In this document: positions 1 through 16,600 of the stretch, one piece after another
Layout: every line of letters starts with the position of its first letter
Position numbering within the stretch: position 1 is the stretch's first letter
Assembly: GCA_003993805.1 (NCBI GenBank)
Contig: RSEF01000005.1
Span: 40,747,622 to 40,811,621 of the forward strand
DNA length: 64,000 nucleotides
Origin: Himantopus leucocephalus
Taxonomy: Eukaryota; Chordata; Aves; Charadriiformes; Recurvirostridae
Direction: 5' to 3'
The notes under the pieces: model-generated
What the model was told of the DNA's origin: nothing
The model's database searches: none
What the model saw: the letters and a program-made list of their open reading frames with translations, nothing else
Made by a program: the position numbers and the translations under genes

Positions 1-1479
1 AACAATTAAGTGAAAGCTCCTTTAAGGCAAGAGAAGACGGATAAAGAGAGATGATCATGATTTGCACACCGAGGATTCACAGGGCAAGAAATAAATTAAG
101 ACAAAGGTGAGCCAGGACCAAGGAGCCGTTTTCAGCAGCAAGGGCTGTAACTCTCAATCATCGCAGCTGCACCACAGGAAGTACCTGCTGGGGACAACAG
201 AGCTGAGGAACTGAAAGTGAGACTTCACACACTGTATTTGCACTGATCTCAGACCAACGAGGAATTACATTTAAAGTTCTTTTGCTATAATTCAAAATAG
301 AGAAGCAAGGAAGGCCTCAAACTACTCTCTAATCCCTCCGGAATCAAAGAGGGGTGGTGACCAGACCATGATTCAGTTGCAGACGGTTTTCCAAAGGCCA
401 TCAGCAAGGTTTAATTCATCCAAAGGATACCCTGAAATACTTGCAGCTTTTTTTTCCTTGATAGGTGAAGCTATATGCACACAGAGGGGAAATACTATGA
501 ACCATTTCCTACCCTAAAATCTACGTGGCTTTCCAAACACATCATAACCTAACTGTAATATCCTTGCTTTCCTGTCCTGGGTGCTGACTAGAGGCCATGT
601 ATTAGGATATCTGATTATTATCTTTTTTTAAAGATATTCATCTTGATCACACCCATACACGGTAAAGAGAACGCAAGCATCTTCATTTTAAAGAACTCCA
701 ACCTGAGGAAATTAAGTATCTAACCTGCCAAAGTAAGTCTGTGACAAAGCAGGACCTAAACACATCTTAAGTCCAAATCACAGGAAAAGATTTATATCAT
801 TTAAATTCAATTTGGTCAAGAAAGTCCTATGTCTGAAGTATTTTTTCAATTAAAAAAAACCCCAAAACACAAAACCAACCTCATCCTAGTCAAAATTGAG
901 TCAAATCCCAGTTTAGCAGGTAACATCAAAGCTCAGCTTTTCAACGGCAAAAACCCTCGTAGCCGGAAAGGCGAAAGTATTTTACTGGGGCAGCACTCCA
1001 TCCCTCTCCCTCCAGGAAAAAAAAACCACCGGTGCTGTAATTTTAACTCCCCCTCCATTAGTTTCCTCATGACGTTAATTATTTTCGCAGTCACGCAGTA
1101 AGAGCTCCAAAGCCTGTTAGCAGTAACGCTTATGTTTTTAAAGGCGGAAAGGTGCCTGGTTCGGCACCGCTCCGCTCCGACCTGCTCCACCGGAGCTGCA
1201 TACCCCCCCCCAAAAAAAAACCCCAAACAAAAGAGGGTGAAGTTTTTACCACAGCACCTACACCCGCCTCGCATACAGACCAGGCGCTTACCGACGAAAC
1301 GCCTGTATCTACATTCTCCATTAAACTACGGAATGTGATAAGAATTGAGGCAGTTTGAAGCAGCTCGGCCTGCCCCCCCCGGCGGGGCCTGCCCCCGCCG
1401 CACTCCCCTCAGGCTCCCGCCGGGCGCGGCGCGGCCCTCTCCCCTCTCCCCCCCCTCGGAGCCGGCCCGGCGGCCGTAC
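1..1479 (-). other. FBXO33: FBXO33 intron 1 (part)
   Basis: This stretch follows the splice donor of FBXO33 exon 1 on the minus strand, so it is read as the start of intron 1. I see no exon resembling the following FBXO33 coding sequence in it. It becomes GC-rich from about 1370 as it enters the CpG island. Short reading frames on both strands between 829 and 1360 have no recognisable domain and are not supported as genes. Confidence 0.7.
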
Positions 1480-2033
1480 CTGTTGTTGCGGACGCTGCTC
1501 AGGACGCACAGCACCAGCTCCAGGTATGTCCTCAGCAGGTCGAGCCAGCGCGGGCACAGCGGCGGCGGCGGCGCCTCTCCGTCGCTCGCCGCCACCGCCG
1601 CCGCCCCTTCGCCCGCCGCCACCGCCACCGCCCCCCCGGCTCCGCCGCCGCCGCCGCCGCTGGGGTAGTTGTCGGCGGCGAACTGTACGCGGAGCTCACG
1701 GACGAACCAGCCGCACTTGCGCATGAGGAACTCGAGGCGCGGGCGCTCGGCCGGCGAGACGCGGAGGCTGAGGCGGAGGCGCGGCCAGAGGGCCGGGTAG
1801 AAGAGGCACTCCCGCCAGTGCGAGCAGGCGGCCGAGGCCCGCAGCCGGTCGGGCCCCGCCAGGAAGGAGAAGATGTGAACCACCAGCTCGCTGGGCAGGG
1901 AGCCGGCGCCCACCGCCTCCCCGCACACAGACATGCCTGGCGCCGGCCCGAGCCCCGCTGCTGCGGCGGCCACAGGCGGCGGCGGCGGCGGCCCCGGCCT
2001 CCCCTCCGGCTCCTGCGACAAAAACAACAACAT
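1480..2033 (-). CDS. FBXO33: FBXO33 exon 1 (F-box only protein 33), partial
   Basis: FBXO33 is an F-box protein, the substrate-recognition subunit of an SCF (SKP1-CUL1-F-box) ubiquitin ligase. Only the first coding exon is in the window: 184 codons plus two bases. The start is the ATG at 2031-2033 reading MLLFLSQEPEG; human FBXO33 as I remember it also begins MLLFLS. The upstream in-frame TTG is not needed. The F-box runs about residues 45-92 (SLPSELVVHIFSFL, then CSHWRECLFYPALWP), followed by the conserved RPRLEFLMRKCGWFVREL. Residues about 125-158 are a Gly/Ala/Pro-rich insertion, longer than I recall in human. The exon ends in LELVLCVLSSVRNN with donor CAG|GTAC at 1476-1482. Later exons lie left of the window. 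Identification is by recall of the family, not by a search. Confidence 0.93.
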
Positions 2034-2105
2034 CAATGACAAGGCGGAGGGGGCGGGCGCCGGCCGGGACGCGACTGCCGCCGGGACGCACCACCCGCGC
2101 CGCCG

Positions 2106-5752
<3,647 letters not shown>

Positions 5753-6700
5753 TCACAAGGTTAATTTAAGAGGAATCGGGCTCCAGCTGAACACTGCAGC
5801 CCTGGTACCGATCCCGATGGAGCCGGGGAAAAACCCGAGCACCGAGCTGTTACCGCTCTGGTTTTCGGGGCTGAGGGAAACGGCGCGAGCCCCTCTCCCG
5901 GGGCCGGCGGGAGGTTCCCGCGCGGAGGCTCCTCGGGACCGCGGGGCCCAGGCCGGCACCGGCGCCGCCCCAGCCGGGCCGCCGGGGGAGCGGTGAGAGG
6001 CCCCAGGGGAGGCGGCGCTGCCGGGCACAGGCACCCGGTGAGGCCGGGGCGGGGGGGCGGAAGCGGCGCTCCTTCCAGCGCTCACCATAGAGGTGGAGGA
6101 GCAGCATTCCCCCCCTCCCCCCTCGAGTCTCTGGCATTTCCGGTTGGGTGCTCCGTCACATCCGGGCGGCTGAGATGCCGGTAAGGCGGGCGGGGGAGGA
6201 GGAGACCGGGGCGCTCCACCAGGACTCGCCGCCCTCTGCGGGGCACGGGAACCGAGCGGGCCGGGGAGCGGGGGTGGGCGGCCCGGCCCTCCCCCCCGCC
6301 GGGGGCCGCCACTCGCGGCGTCGGACCGGCCCCCGCTGTGGGGGAGGGGCGGCGCACCTGTCCGGCGTGGGGGAGGGGCGCGGCCTCAGCCGGACCTCGG
6401 CCCTCCTCCCGGCCCTGCCGTGCCGGGGTATCTTTCCACCCCCTCCTCTTTCCCCCCCCTCGCAGGGCTCCGGCCGGTGTCTGCCAGGCTGCCCCCCGCG
6501 CCCCCCTGGCTGAGGCGCGGGCAGCCGGGCCTGGCGGCTCCGGCGCTCGTCCCCGTGGGTCGCTCGGGGCCCGCCCTCCCGGGTGCGGGCCAAAAGGGGG
6601 CGGCGGGGGAACGAGCCGGGGTATTCCCGAGCCCTGGCTGGCGTGCGTTGGTCTGGGTTACTCTGCTTTCGCTGTGTTTGTTATCTTGTCCCTTCACGGC
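5753..6700 (+). promoter_or_regulatory. ZNF410: ZNF410 CpG-island promoter and noncoding exon 1
   Basis: A sharp CpG island starts near 5760 and fades near 6650. Exon 1 of ZNF410 is read as a short 5' UTR exon ending at 6180, where GATGCCG|GTAAGG is a strong donor. An ETS-type core (TTCCGG) lies at about 6138 and a second GGAA-type core (ATCCGG) at about 6160, close to the presumed start site. No TATA box is seen, as usual for such promoters. The exact transcription start is not determinable. The opposite strand carries the candidate first exon at 6086-6107. Confidence 0.7.
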
Positions 6701-7605
6701 AGAAGGTGAGGGTCCTGTACGGAGTTATCTTCTGCTGCACTGCTCACTGTCAGGGGTACTAGAGGAAAGCTTTTCAGTATCCTCATTATTTTTAACATAC
6801 TCGATAAATTTGTAATTTGTGGAGGAGGGGGGGGAAGAACTGTACGGAGTTCACTTTCTTCTCCCATCATTAGTGTCCCAGTGCTTTCCCAGTAGGCAAA
6901 AATAGATACAAACTTGTTCTCATTTTCCCCTGTAGCCCAAAGAAGAAACATTGTATGGGTGTTAGTGAAATAACTTCTAACCTACCTGCGTTCATCAAGA
7001 TATTTCTCATAATCAGAAATGTAACATCTTAACAGACAGGAAAAGCAGGAGTTTCTTGGTGACAGGTTGTTTGTATATGGTTGCCTTTCATCAATGGTTT
7101 GGATAATTTTACTGTTTTGCAGGCTGGGAATTCAGCCTGCTTGTCTCTTGCATGCTCTGTGCGATTTTTCAGTTCATCCCATAAGTTTCTAGGACAAACA
7201 ATTAAATTTCCTAATGAAAATGAGCTGTTGCAAAGAAAATGTGCTAAATAGCCTTTGAAAATTAATTTCACAGTGTTAGGATGTTATTTTTGCTGACTCA
7301 GTGACAACAGAAATGCAGGAACCTGGGTTTTCCCAGTACTTAAAAGTATATTTTACAGTTACATGCAATATCTGCTCACTTCTTTTTGCTTTGCTCTTGT
7401 TTTTTGGTTCCTATCTCTTTATATGTCCTTTTTTGTTGTTTTAGGTTAAATTGAATATTTGTGCAACACAGCTTCTTGCAGAAGGACCACCACACTGTTT
7501 TACACTTAGGAAAATATGAGAATAAACAGGGAGTGTCGTTCTCTCTGAACTAAAAATAATCTGTGCCTTGCTGAGGACAGCGGCAGGAATCGGACACTTG
7601 AATCA

Positions 7606-10600
7606 ATGTTATCGGATGAGTTAGAATCCAAACCTGAGGTGAGCAATTATGAACTGGGTTTGGTTTCCAGGAGCGTTTATGGGCAACACTTAGAAAAAGT
7701 TCAATGAGTTTACTCAGTTTGCTGCTTACATATTAATTCTCAAAGTGTTTCAGCGGCCNCAAACCTGAGGTGAGCAATTATGAACTGGGTTTGGTTTCCA
7801 GGAACGTTTATGGGCAACACTTAGAAAAAGTTCAATGAGTTTACTCAAGTTTGCTGCTTACATATTAATTCTCAAAGTGTTTCAGCGGCATCTTCTAATG
7901 CTTCCATGTTTTGATTCAAATGGTAAAAGATTAAAGAACATTGCAGTTTTTTTACCTTCCTTTGAAGTGTCAGCCAATACACTTGCCTGTTTTCAGGTTA
8001 CATTATTTTTTTCACTATTATAATGTTCTTTCTGTTACAAGAATAAAATAAATTCCTGTATTGACTACTTCTTTCCCTCAAACCAAATTGACTTTACTCG
8101 GTTTTGGGGAGTCTGGATTATTCTATTAGCATCAGCCAGTTCTGTTTTTTAAAGCACTTGTGCTTCCATTAAGCAGTTGGCAGAAGTGGTAGGCAGCAGC
8201 ATGTAGGGAATCCTGGTTGCTTGGTGTGAGGCTGCTGGGCTGTTCCCAGGTTCAGCCAGTAGCATGGCTGAGCATGAATTGCAGTGATGTATGTGTGTGC
8301 GCACAGGGCACGCACAGCTGGCCACAAACAGATTAATGCATACGCAGATAAAGTACCTTTAAGAGATAAACACAAACAGCATGAACAACATGAAAGCTTG
8401 TTAGTGGAATATATCTATACCCTCATCACTCAACTCATGCATACTCACATTCACAGATGTCTTTGGTCTCTGCCAGGGCTAAAGGCTTTTCGGTATCTGA
8501 GCCCAGATCCAGGGCTTTTTAGCCAGTTTCTGGCTGGAATCTTGTTTTTTTTCAGACTGGTTGTCTCCTACTCACAAATCAGTCAACTAGACATTAACTA
8601 GAAGTGCACTCACTTGCAGGGAGGATATCTGGGAATACGTTTAGTCAGTAGATAGAAGGGACTGAAGTGATCAGACACAGTAGTGTACTGACCAGCAGCC
8701 AGCTAATGTATCATTGGAGTCTCTTCTCGCCCCTCTACCCATGGTTCTTTTTCCACTTACCCACCTCAATTCCTCCTTTGATCCTCCCCCTAAACACTGC
8801 ATAATAAGTTTTACACATCCTGCAGTCCCTGTTGCATCTGGTAAGAAGTTTGGTCTTTCCCATAACCCAAGATAATTTTGTTTTCTTATCAGTTACAAAA
8901 GTTCTGGTTAAACCTCCTCAAGATTTCACTTCGGCAGTGGCCCGTGCATAGTGTCTGAGGAGTTCTTGTCTTTGTTACTCTAACCTGTAATTTACTAGAT
9001 ACAACTGTCTGCAGTTACATTCAACACAATTGTATCAATGGGTTCAATTTATTACCTCTCCCGTTTCTTGCCTTTGTCTTTTAGGCTGAGTAGCTGTTTA
9101 GCCAGCTACTTAAAAGTGCAGAGGGCTGCATCGCCTTGTGTCCTTGCTTTTTTCATTCTCAGCTTTACCTCTTCAGAAGGCTAAGGTCCTAGAGCAGAGG
9201 ACTTAGTACTGCTATGAAATACCTTTTGGGGAAGTTCACAAGTGTAAATAGGACTGTTTTTATTGAGTCTTCTGTTCCTATCCCTTTTCAGTCCATATGC
9301 AATACAGCAGGTATCTTAAACTGGTACTTTAAAGAGAATGATGATTACATGCTGGTAATTCATCACAGCCCAGGTGATGTGGTAAGGTATTTGTTTCTTA
9401 ATGGAGCAGCCAAAGTCCTTCCAAGCACACCATTCAAGAAAAGTAGCTGCAAATTCACAGTAGCCCCGAGTAGTCTCAGTGTGGGCTGCAAAAGGAGTTC
9501 CTTCCTCTTGCCTTGTGGATATCTCATAACTTCTATCAGATTTTCTCCCAGCTCTGAATGATAAGGTGGGGGACTTTGTTACTTCAGTCTGTGAGTGGGT
9601 GGATTCCCATAGGTTATTTCTGCCAGCCAGGGACCAGGATAGTTGGAATGCTTGTTCCCTCATTCCTCAAATAGGAGCTGTAAGTGAGCCTCGTGTTTTC
9701 TCGACTTCAGTAAGCTATTTGTTAATTAGGCATGTTTACATAATAGTCCTGTTGCACTTCCTTCCCAGCAAGCCCAGAACAGAGTAGGTCATTCTCAGTA
9801 GGAACAGGCCTGATGCATGAAAGCTATGGTGGTTGCAGAGGGCAGCCTTTCCATAGATGCCATCTTCTAAACCACATTCTTCAGTCTCAACCAAGGCTGT
9901 TTTATACAACAAATTGGGATCCACTAATCGTGGATTACCAAATCTATACACACCCTCTTTCTGGTTCCGATTGTGAAAGTTGAGCATTATGTTAGTACTA
10001 TTTTCTAATCCTTTAATGTGAAAATTCTTACACCTTTCTCAAATAGCAGTTCAAGTATCTCTGAAAGTCAATCGTGATTTTATATCCTCTAGTGAGCCAT
10101 GGCACCATAATTCTTATAGCCACTGATGTTTTTTCATATCCCTTACCATGGGAGAAAGGTATTAATCAAGACCTAACTGTATTTGTGTAACATCTAGCTA
10201 ATATTAATCAAAGCACTATGGATGGATTGCATAAGCTTCTTTGCTACTGGTTTTATCCCTTTTGAGAAGCCACCAATCTGCCAATAAACGTTTAATACTT
10301 GAGTGAAGGTGAATCCTCCTTTCACAGGAAGTTACAAAGCTGTTTGGAGACAGTTTGTACAGGCAGATGGATCTGCTTTTTCTTCTCGATTCCCTGCCCC
10401 CAAAGCTGTATTACCAGCATTCCGCAGGGAACTGATAAGATCGGCGTTTTGCATGCTTTAAGCCTTAAGGGTGATTTGTTACAATTGCAAATATTTCCAG
10501 CCACCACCACCACACTGGTCCACTGCGGGGTGCTTTCTGCTGTCGGGAGTAGCTCTAGAACAATGAAGTGAACTACAACTCTGGTCTGCAAATTGAATTG

Positions 10601-13600
10601 CCTACTGAAAAGGGGGTGGAGGGAGGTATTTTAGCCTCTCCTTCCTTTCGTTAGCACTTCACAAGGGGAGACTCCTGTGAATGAACTGATTCTCCACAGG
10701 TTGTATGGGAGGAGGGCATCCTAATTTCCAGCTAACGAGCCTCCTGCCCTCCACACCCTTCAGGTCCAGCCCCTCCTTTCCCCTCCCCCCCTCCGCTAAA
10801 TGTTCTTTTGACCTCTCTATTTTGTCGTGGTTCACTGGTTAAGTTTAGAACAGAAGCAGTATCCATTAAAAACATGGTCCCTGGTGCTCTGGGAGTCTAG
10901 TCTAGCTCTGCAGTGGGAGGGTAGATCTGAACGTTAGTAGCTGGGCTGGGACCCCTGTCCCTCCCGGCCACCCCAACCTCAACCCAACAAAGCAGCCACC
11001 TGACACTTCCTGGCTTTTGAATCATCTGATCAACGGGGTCTGTTAACAGGACACAAACTTCAACCCGATCCATCCCAGATGGCCGTATTCTCTTTTGTTT
11101 CTCTAGTGTTTTGTATTATTTTTAGGATCCCTAGGAAGGGTTCCCCATTTTTTTTAAACAGATTTTTCAATTCTGCCGCCCCCCTCACGTGGGTCAGGGA
11201 CACTACACAAGCTTCTTGGTAAAACAAGCATTCTGCACTGCTTGTGGTGATAGACCCTGGGATCATCCTGTCCAACCATCTTTTGTTGCCAAGCAGGGAT
11301 GACAATTATTTGTTTAGTGACCAGAGCCAAGAAATATTTTACATTTTTAGTACATACACTGTCTACATTACTTACAGGATTTTCAGAGTTATGTGGTGTT
11401 TCAGCAGAAGGAGTAAAAGGAGGGTATATTCAAGAAGGTGGTATGGCAGAGCCAACAATAAAATTCTTCATAGCAAGATGCAGTTGAACTTTGCTCATTT
11501 TGTTCCTCCAAGGCTTATAGATTTTCTCTGAATGACTCACATCTGGCCCATAAAGTTTGAATCTCGAAGTTGAGGATGTCCTTTTGCAATTGATATTAAA
11601 ATTTGTTTCAAATTCCAAGGGATATCTTGGCTATAGAGTAAAGCCAGTTTATAGCTCTTACCGTTCCTTTTGTGTTCTGTTAATATTCTGTACATTTGGT
11701 TTCCCTAACTATTCCTATTCAGGTGTCCCAAGATGTTCTGTCTGCTTGGTTACAAATTCTAGCACTTAGGCCATATTGCGAAGGATCTCCCCTCCTTACA
11801 CAGGGATTCTATAGACACCAGTTCAGGAATACTTACAGCCCATCTGGATCCTGTTTGCAGTGCCAGATATTATGTGGTTATGAGATCTGACAAACTGTAG
11901 CATTCAGGAGATTCCTTCCCTCCTGGTCTTTCAGACAAGAGACCACAGGACTGTTCCCAGGTGCGGGCAGAAGGCTGAGCCTGAACTGCAAATATGTGCC
12001 CATGCACATACAGACAGTACAGATATGTATGTAAACACTAATACGTGGCAGGACGGTTCCTTTACAGGCACCCACAAACACAAATGGCATTCACATGGAA
12101 CAGGAAGACCACAAATGACCTAATTCTGTTCTTACTCATCAGGTAATCAGGCTTGAAATTTGCTAGCATATCACACACGTGCCCTGTCTCAGCTGACATG
12201 CATACTCACAGTCATGGATGTGTCCAGTCTCTGCCAAACCTTGAGTCCTTTCAGTATCCATCTCCAGGCCCTGGGCTTTTAAATCCAGCCTCTGGTCAAG
12301 ATCCTGGGTTTCCAGACTGTGTATTCCTCCTGTTCACAGGCTAGTCCAACTTGAAGTTAACTAGATGAACAGAATTGGAAACTATTTGGGAGCAAACAGC
12401 ATTTGAGAAGAAGACAGGATAGACTACAGTGACGAGGCAGAGCAGTGTACTGACCTGCAGCCTGCTAACGTGGTCGACCCATATTATCCCCCACCCCCTT
12501 CCTGTTCCCCATGGTTGTTCCTTTCCTATCCACCTTGATCCCTCCCTTTCCCCGCCTTTGATCCTTCCCCTAAACATCCAGAAGTTTTTCACATTCCCAC
12601 AGCCTCCTCTTAAGACATCATATTATTTTTATCTGGTCCCAGAATTCTCCCCATATTCCATAAGAAGTTTGCTCTTACCTACGAGATATGTTCCAGTAAA
12701 CCATGCTAATATCATTCCTATCTCTTACAAAGTTTCTGGTCGATTTTCTTCAAGGTCACACTCAAGTCATTCCTGTAATGGTCCATCCATCAGTGTCCCA
12801 GGAGTTCTGGTCTTTGTTACTCTCTCTTATCTGCAGTTTGTTAGAGTTTGCGTATCTGCACATTTAATTAATCACCTCTTCTCTTCCTAGTCTGTCTTTT
12901 ATGCTGAATAGCCAATTACCAGATACCCTTACAATTTCCTATTTGCTTTCAGCTGCAAAACCAAATCAAAAGAAACTTAAGAAAGCAGCACACAGTGTCT
13001 GTAATTAGTTTTTTTCCCATATTCGGGTTGCTGTAGTTGTCACAAAGGTATTCAAGGATTTTGAACAGGAACGAAAGTTTCTGAAAGTACTTGGCTGTCT
13101 CACATGAAAATTTTTATCTTCCTCTGAATTATTTGATGTACAGTTGGGAGGGATATACTTGGTGATTGGTTTGCTTTAGTTTATGGGAAGGGTTGGGGTT
13201 TTTTATTCCAAATTTTAACAGTGAGCATGATTCATGTCCTTTTGTTTACTTTTGCTTCTTTTGCCCCATTTTAATTCTCTGTACTAGCTTGTTATTACTT
13301 TACAAAGAAGATTAAAAGGATCTCTTTTCTTTTGAACATCTGTTTGTGGCTGCTGCATTTTGCTTTTCCCTAGTGACTTAATGTTGCTGTGTGGAAATGG
13401 AGGGTTTGAAGCAAAGCTTTCTTACTGTAGGAGGAAAGTTTTATCTAAGGCTTTCTGTATAAAAATAGAAAAGTCCATAAAAAAAAGTGTTTCATGGTGG
13501 AGTATGCAGCAGTAGGGTTCACAAACAGCTTTCAAATTAAAAACAATCCAGTAATTTAGAACCATCTTGCTGCTCACATTTTTTAGTACAACTTCTGGCT

Positions 13601-16600
13601 GCCTTGCTCTGTTATTCCTAACTCCCTTCTCTTTTTACCCCTCTTTCTCTTATTTTTTTTAATCTTAAATTAGAATGCATGGCCTTGGGGGAGGGACTGT
13701 CTCATATTGCCTATGCATTTTTTGACAACATAAAAATAGTTCCCTCTTCTGACTGCGGCCTCTGGATAAACTTAAAATATACCAAAGAGAAAAAAAATGC
13801 TAACCTTTCAAACTGCAGTCTGGCTCGTGGCCTAGTTCAAGTGGCATATTGCCATCTGAATGACTTCAAGACTTAATTTTTACCTTTATAATTGCCAGTG
13901 ATGACAGGCTGGTCCTAAGGGAGGGTGAGCTGTGAGCCAGCGGTGTCCTCACTGACCAGGCATAATCCTGCAGCAACCTGAGCACAGCAGGCAGGGACAG
14001 GTACTGGAAACAGGGTCCATCCACACCCCTGCACGAAGCAAAGTGATGAACCACATCCAGGGTCTGTCCAGAGTCCAGTCAGGAGCAGCTGGAGACATTG
14101 ATGCAGTAAAAGTCTGAGCTTCATCCATGAGATAGGGCTTGAGACAGGTAAACCTACAACACAGCTCTGAAAGGGACTAAAGAGCACAGGCTGAGCTTAA
14201 GTGGAGCCCCTGGGCAGAGGGTGTGCCATGGGGGCCCCAGATGAAACCTACTCAGGGCAATTAAGGCTTCAGGGCTGTGACAGCAGTAACTCTTTGAGGT
14301 AAAACTGTTTGAGGAAGCATCAGTATTTCCAGTGTTTTCATGAGAGGAAATAAGCATAGAGAGATCAGAGCCCAATATTTTTTTTTGCAGTTTCTTTGAT
14401 TTAATGAACTTTGTCCAGATGTAGGAGAGTCAAAAGACTGGTATCTGCTATAGGAATAATTTGGAATTGGGTGCCAGTAGTTCTGACAATTAAATACTGA
14501 GACAATCACAACATACAAAATAAGAATCAAATTATTGGTGACTATTGGGTTTTAATCACAAACGTACCATGGGCATACCATGCTTTTTTACTCTGTTTCT
14601 TTTGACACTGATGAACCATCTCACTGCACAGAAGATTCTGTCTGGGCTTTGCGTAAATGCATGCTAAAATGTGTCACAATGACGGTAGTAGCTTTTGAAT
14701 AACTGTCTTGTACAGTTTCCTTCTAAATTCCGAAGATAAAGGAAGTCTGTTGCATACAGTTGTTTGCTAGACAGCAGCAGAATGCAAGATCTTTATGTCA
14801 AGGAGTTTCCTAGAGATAAAGAGTAGTGACTCGAGGGTTAAGTCTTTGGTATATTGCTGTTTTCCTTATTTCTTTCATCTGTGTTTTCAAAATATTTTGA
14901 GAATGTGAATATAGGAGTAGGTCTGTTTGAAGGAACTTACAGCCAAATAAATAGATCCTATATATGGGTTTTGAGGGGCATGTTCCTGAAATGTGGAGTA
15001 TGTGTCTGAGTTTGTTACAACCGACCCCTCTGTCTTTCTGGTCTCCACAAGTTTAATTCCGTACAGGAGAAGGATTTGAGACCGTATTTGTTAAAAAAGC
15101 TTGTGGAGTTCACAGAACAATTAGTTCAGTCCATTGAAAAAGTTGGGCTGTTATCTCCTAACTCCCAGCAGCACTTCCTTTGTTAAACCAGAATATTTTA
15201 GTATGGACTGCTATGGCACCAGTAATGGGAAAAAAAGAGTCTACTTTCTGTGTCTGTGCCTTGGAGGTAAAGAGGAGTCCAGCATTATATCCAGTAGCCT
15301 GACAAAAGCTTGAGATGTTGTCAGGGGGAGAGAGTGAGTAAATAAGGTCTGTGCTTTGCTGCTCTGAACTTGGTTAAATATGGGAAGACTTTCAGGGGTG
15401 AGGAAAGGCATTTCTCTGACTTCCAGTTCCTTTTCAAATGTCAGGTCCCTTTTTTATAACTCGCGATTTTTAGGAGTTAGCCAGAAGTAATTTTTGCATT
15501 GCCAGAGCTGACTGATGTTAAGGATAGCTAAATCTGCTGGACTGAATCACCCTGGCATCTCTCACCTCCTTGGCCCATCAAGATGAGGGCTGCTCCCTAT
15601 ATCTGATCTTAGATCCAGCCACTGGTGAGGTTTAGTACAATTTTCAAATAAGTGCACACACAGACATACTGTACAGATGTGACTGGTGCCAAACAGATTA
15701 ACACAGGTAGGATGCTCGTAGCTTTATCCACATAAACACAGGCAGTGCAAAGTGCTTGTTTCTGTTTCCAAGGGTTGCTGCCTAGAGAAAACCTTCATGG
15801 GTTTCTCCAGGATATGTCCCCACACCTCTCATTCTGCTTGCCAACTAGTCTGGCTTGGAGTCCACTTGCATATGACACACACACACTCTAAAGAGTGGGA
15901 TCACACAGGAAATAGTTAGGAATGGAATTTAATAAGAAGACAGGATGGACTTCGATGGTTAGGCTGCGCCAGACAACGGAGTTGACCAACTTCCTGCTTA
16001 TATGTAACGGAAGCCTTTTATTCTTTCCCATCCATTTTCCAGTGTTTGTTCTGCCCTTGATTCCAGCTTGATTCCTTCCTTTTTCTGCTTTTGGCCTTTC
16101 CCTTAAACAATGCATAATGAATACTGTATAATCTCCCAAATCTCTTGTTCAATCCCATGTCTTCCCCAGGGAATGCATCACAGTATAAGTCCTATACCTC
16201 TTTATGCAACAGTCACCCTTATTTTGCACGGTATTCTGGAGAGTTTCTTCTGCNTCTCTTGTTCAATCCCATGTCTTCCCCAGGGAATGCATCACAGTGT
16301 AAGTCCTATACCTTTTTATGCAACAGTCACCCTTATTTTGCACGGTATTCTGGAGAGAGTTTGTTCTGTTGAATCCCCTTAGTGGGTGGGTTTCACACTA
16401 AGGACAGTGGCTTCAATTGTCCATCTTTTATGTTTTTAGGAATAGCTGATTTGGATGGATAAAGCTGTCTGTGTTCTCCCCCTTGTCATCCCAACCTTGT
16501 TCCTCTGATCGTTATCTGCCTATTTTGAATAGCCATTAGCTAGACATCTTTGCAACTAGTCTTTTGCTTGCTTTTTTATTTAAAAAACGGCCAACTTTCT

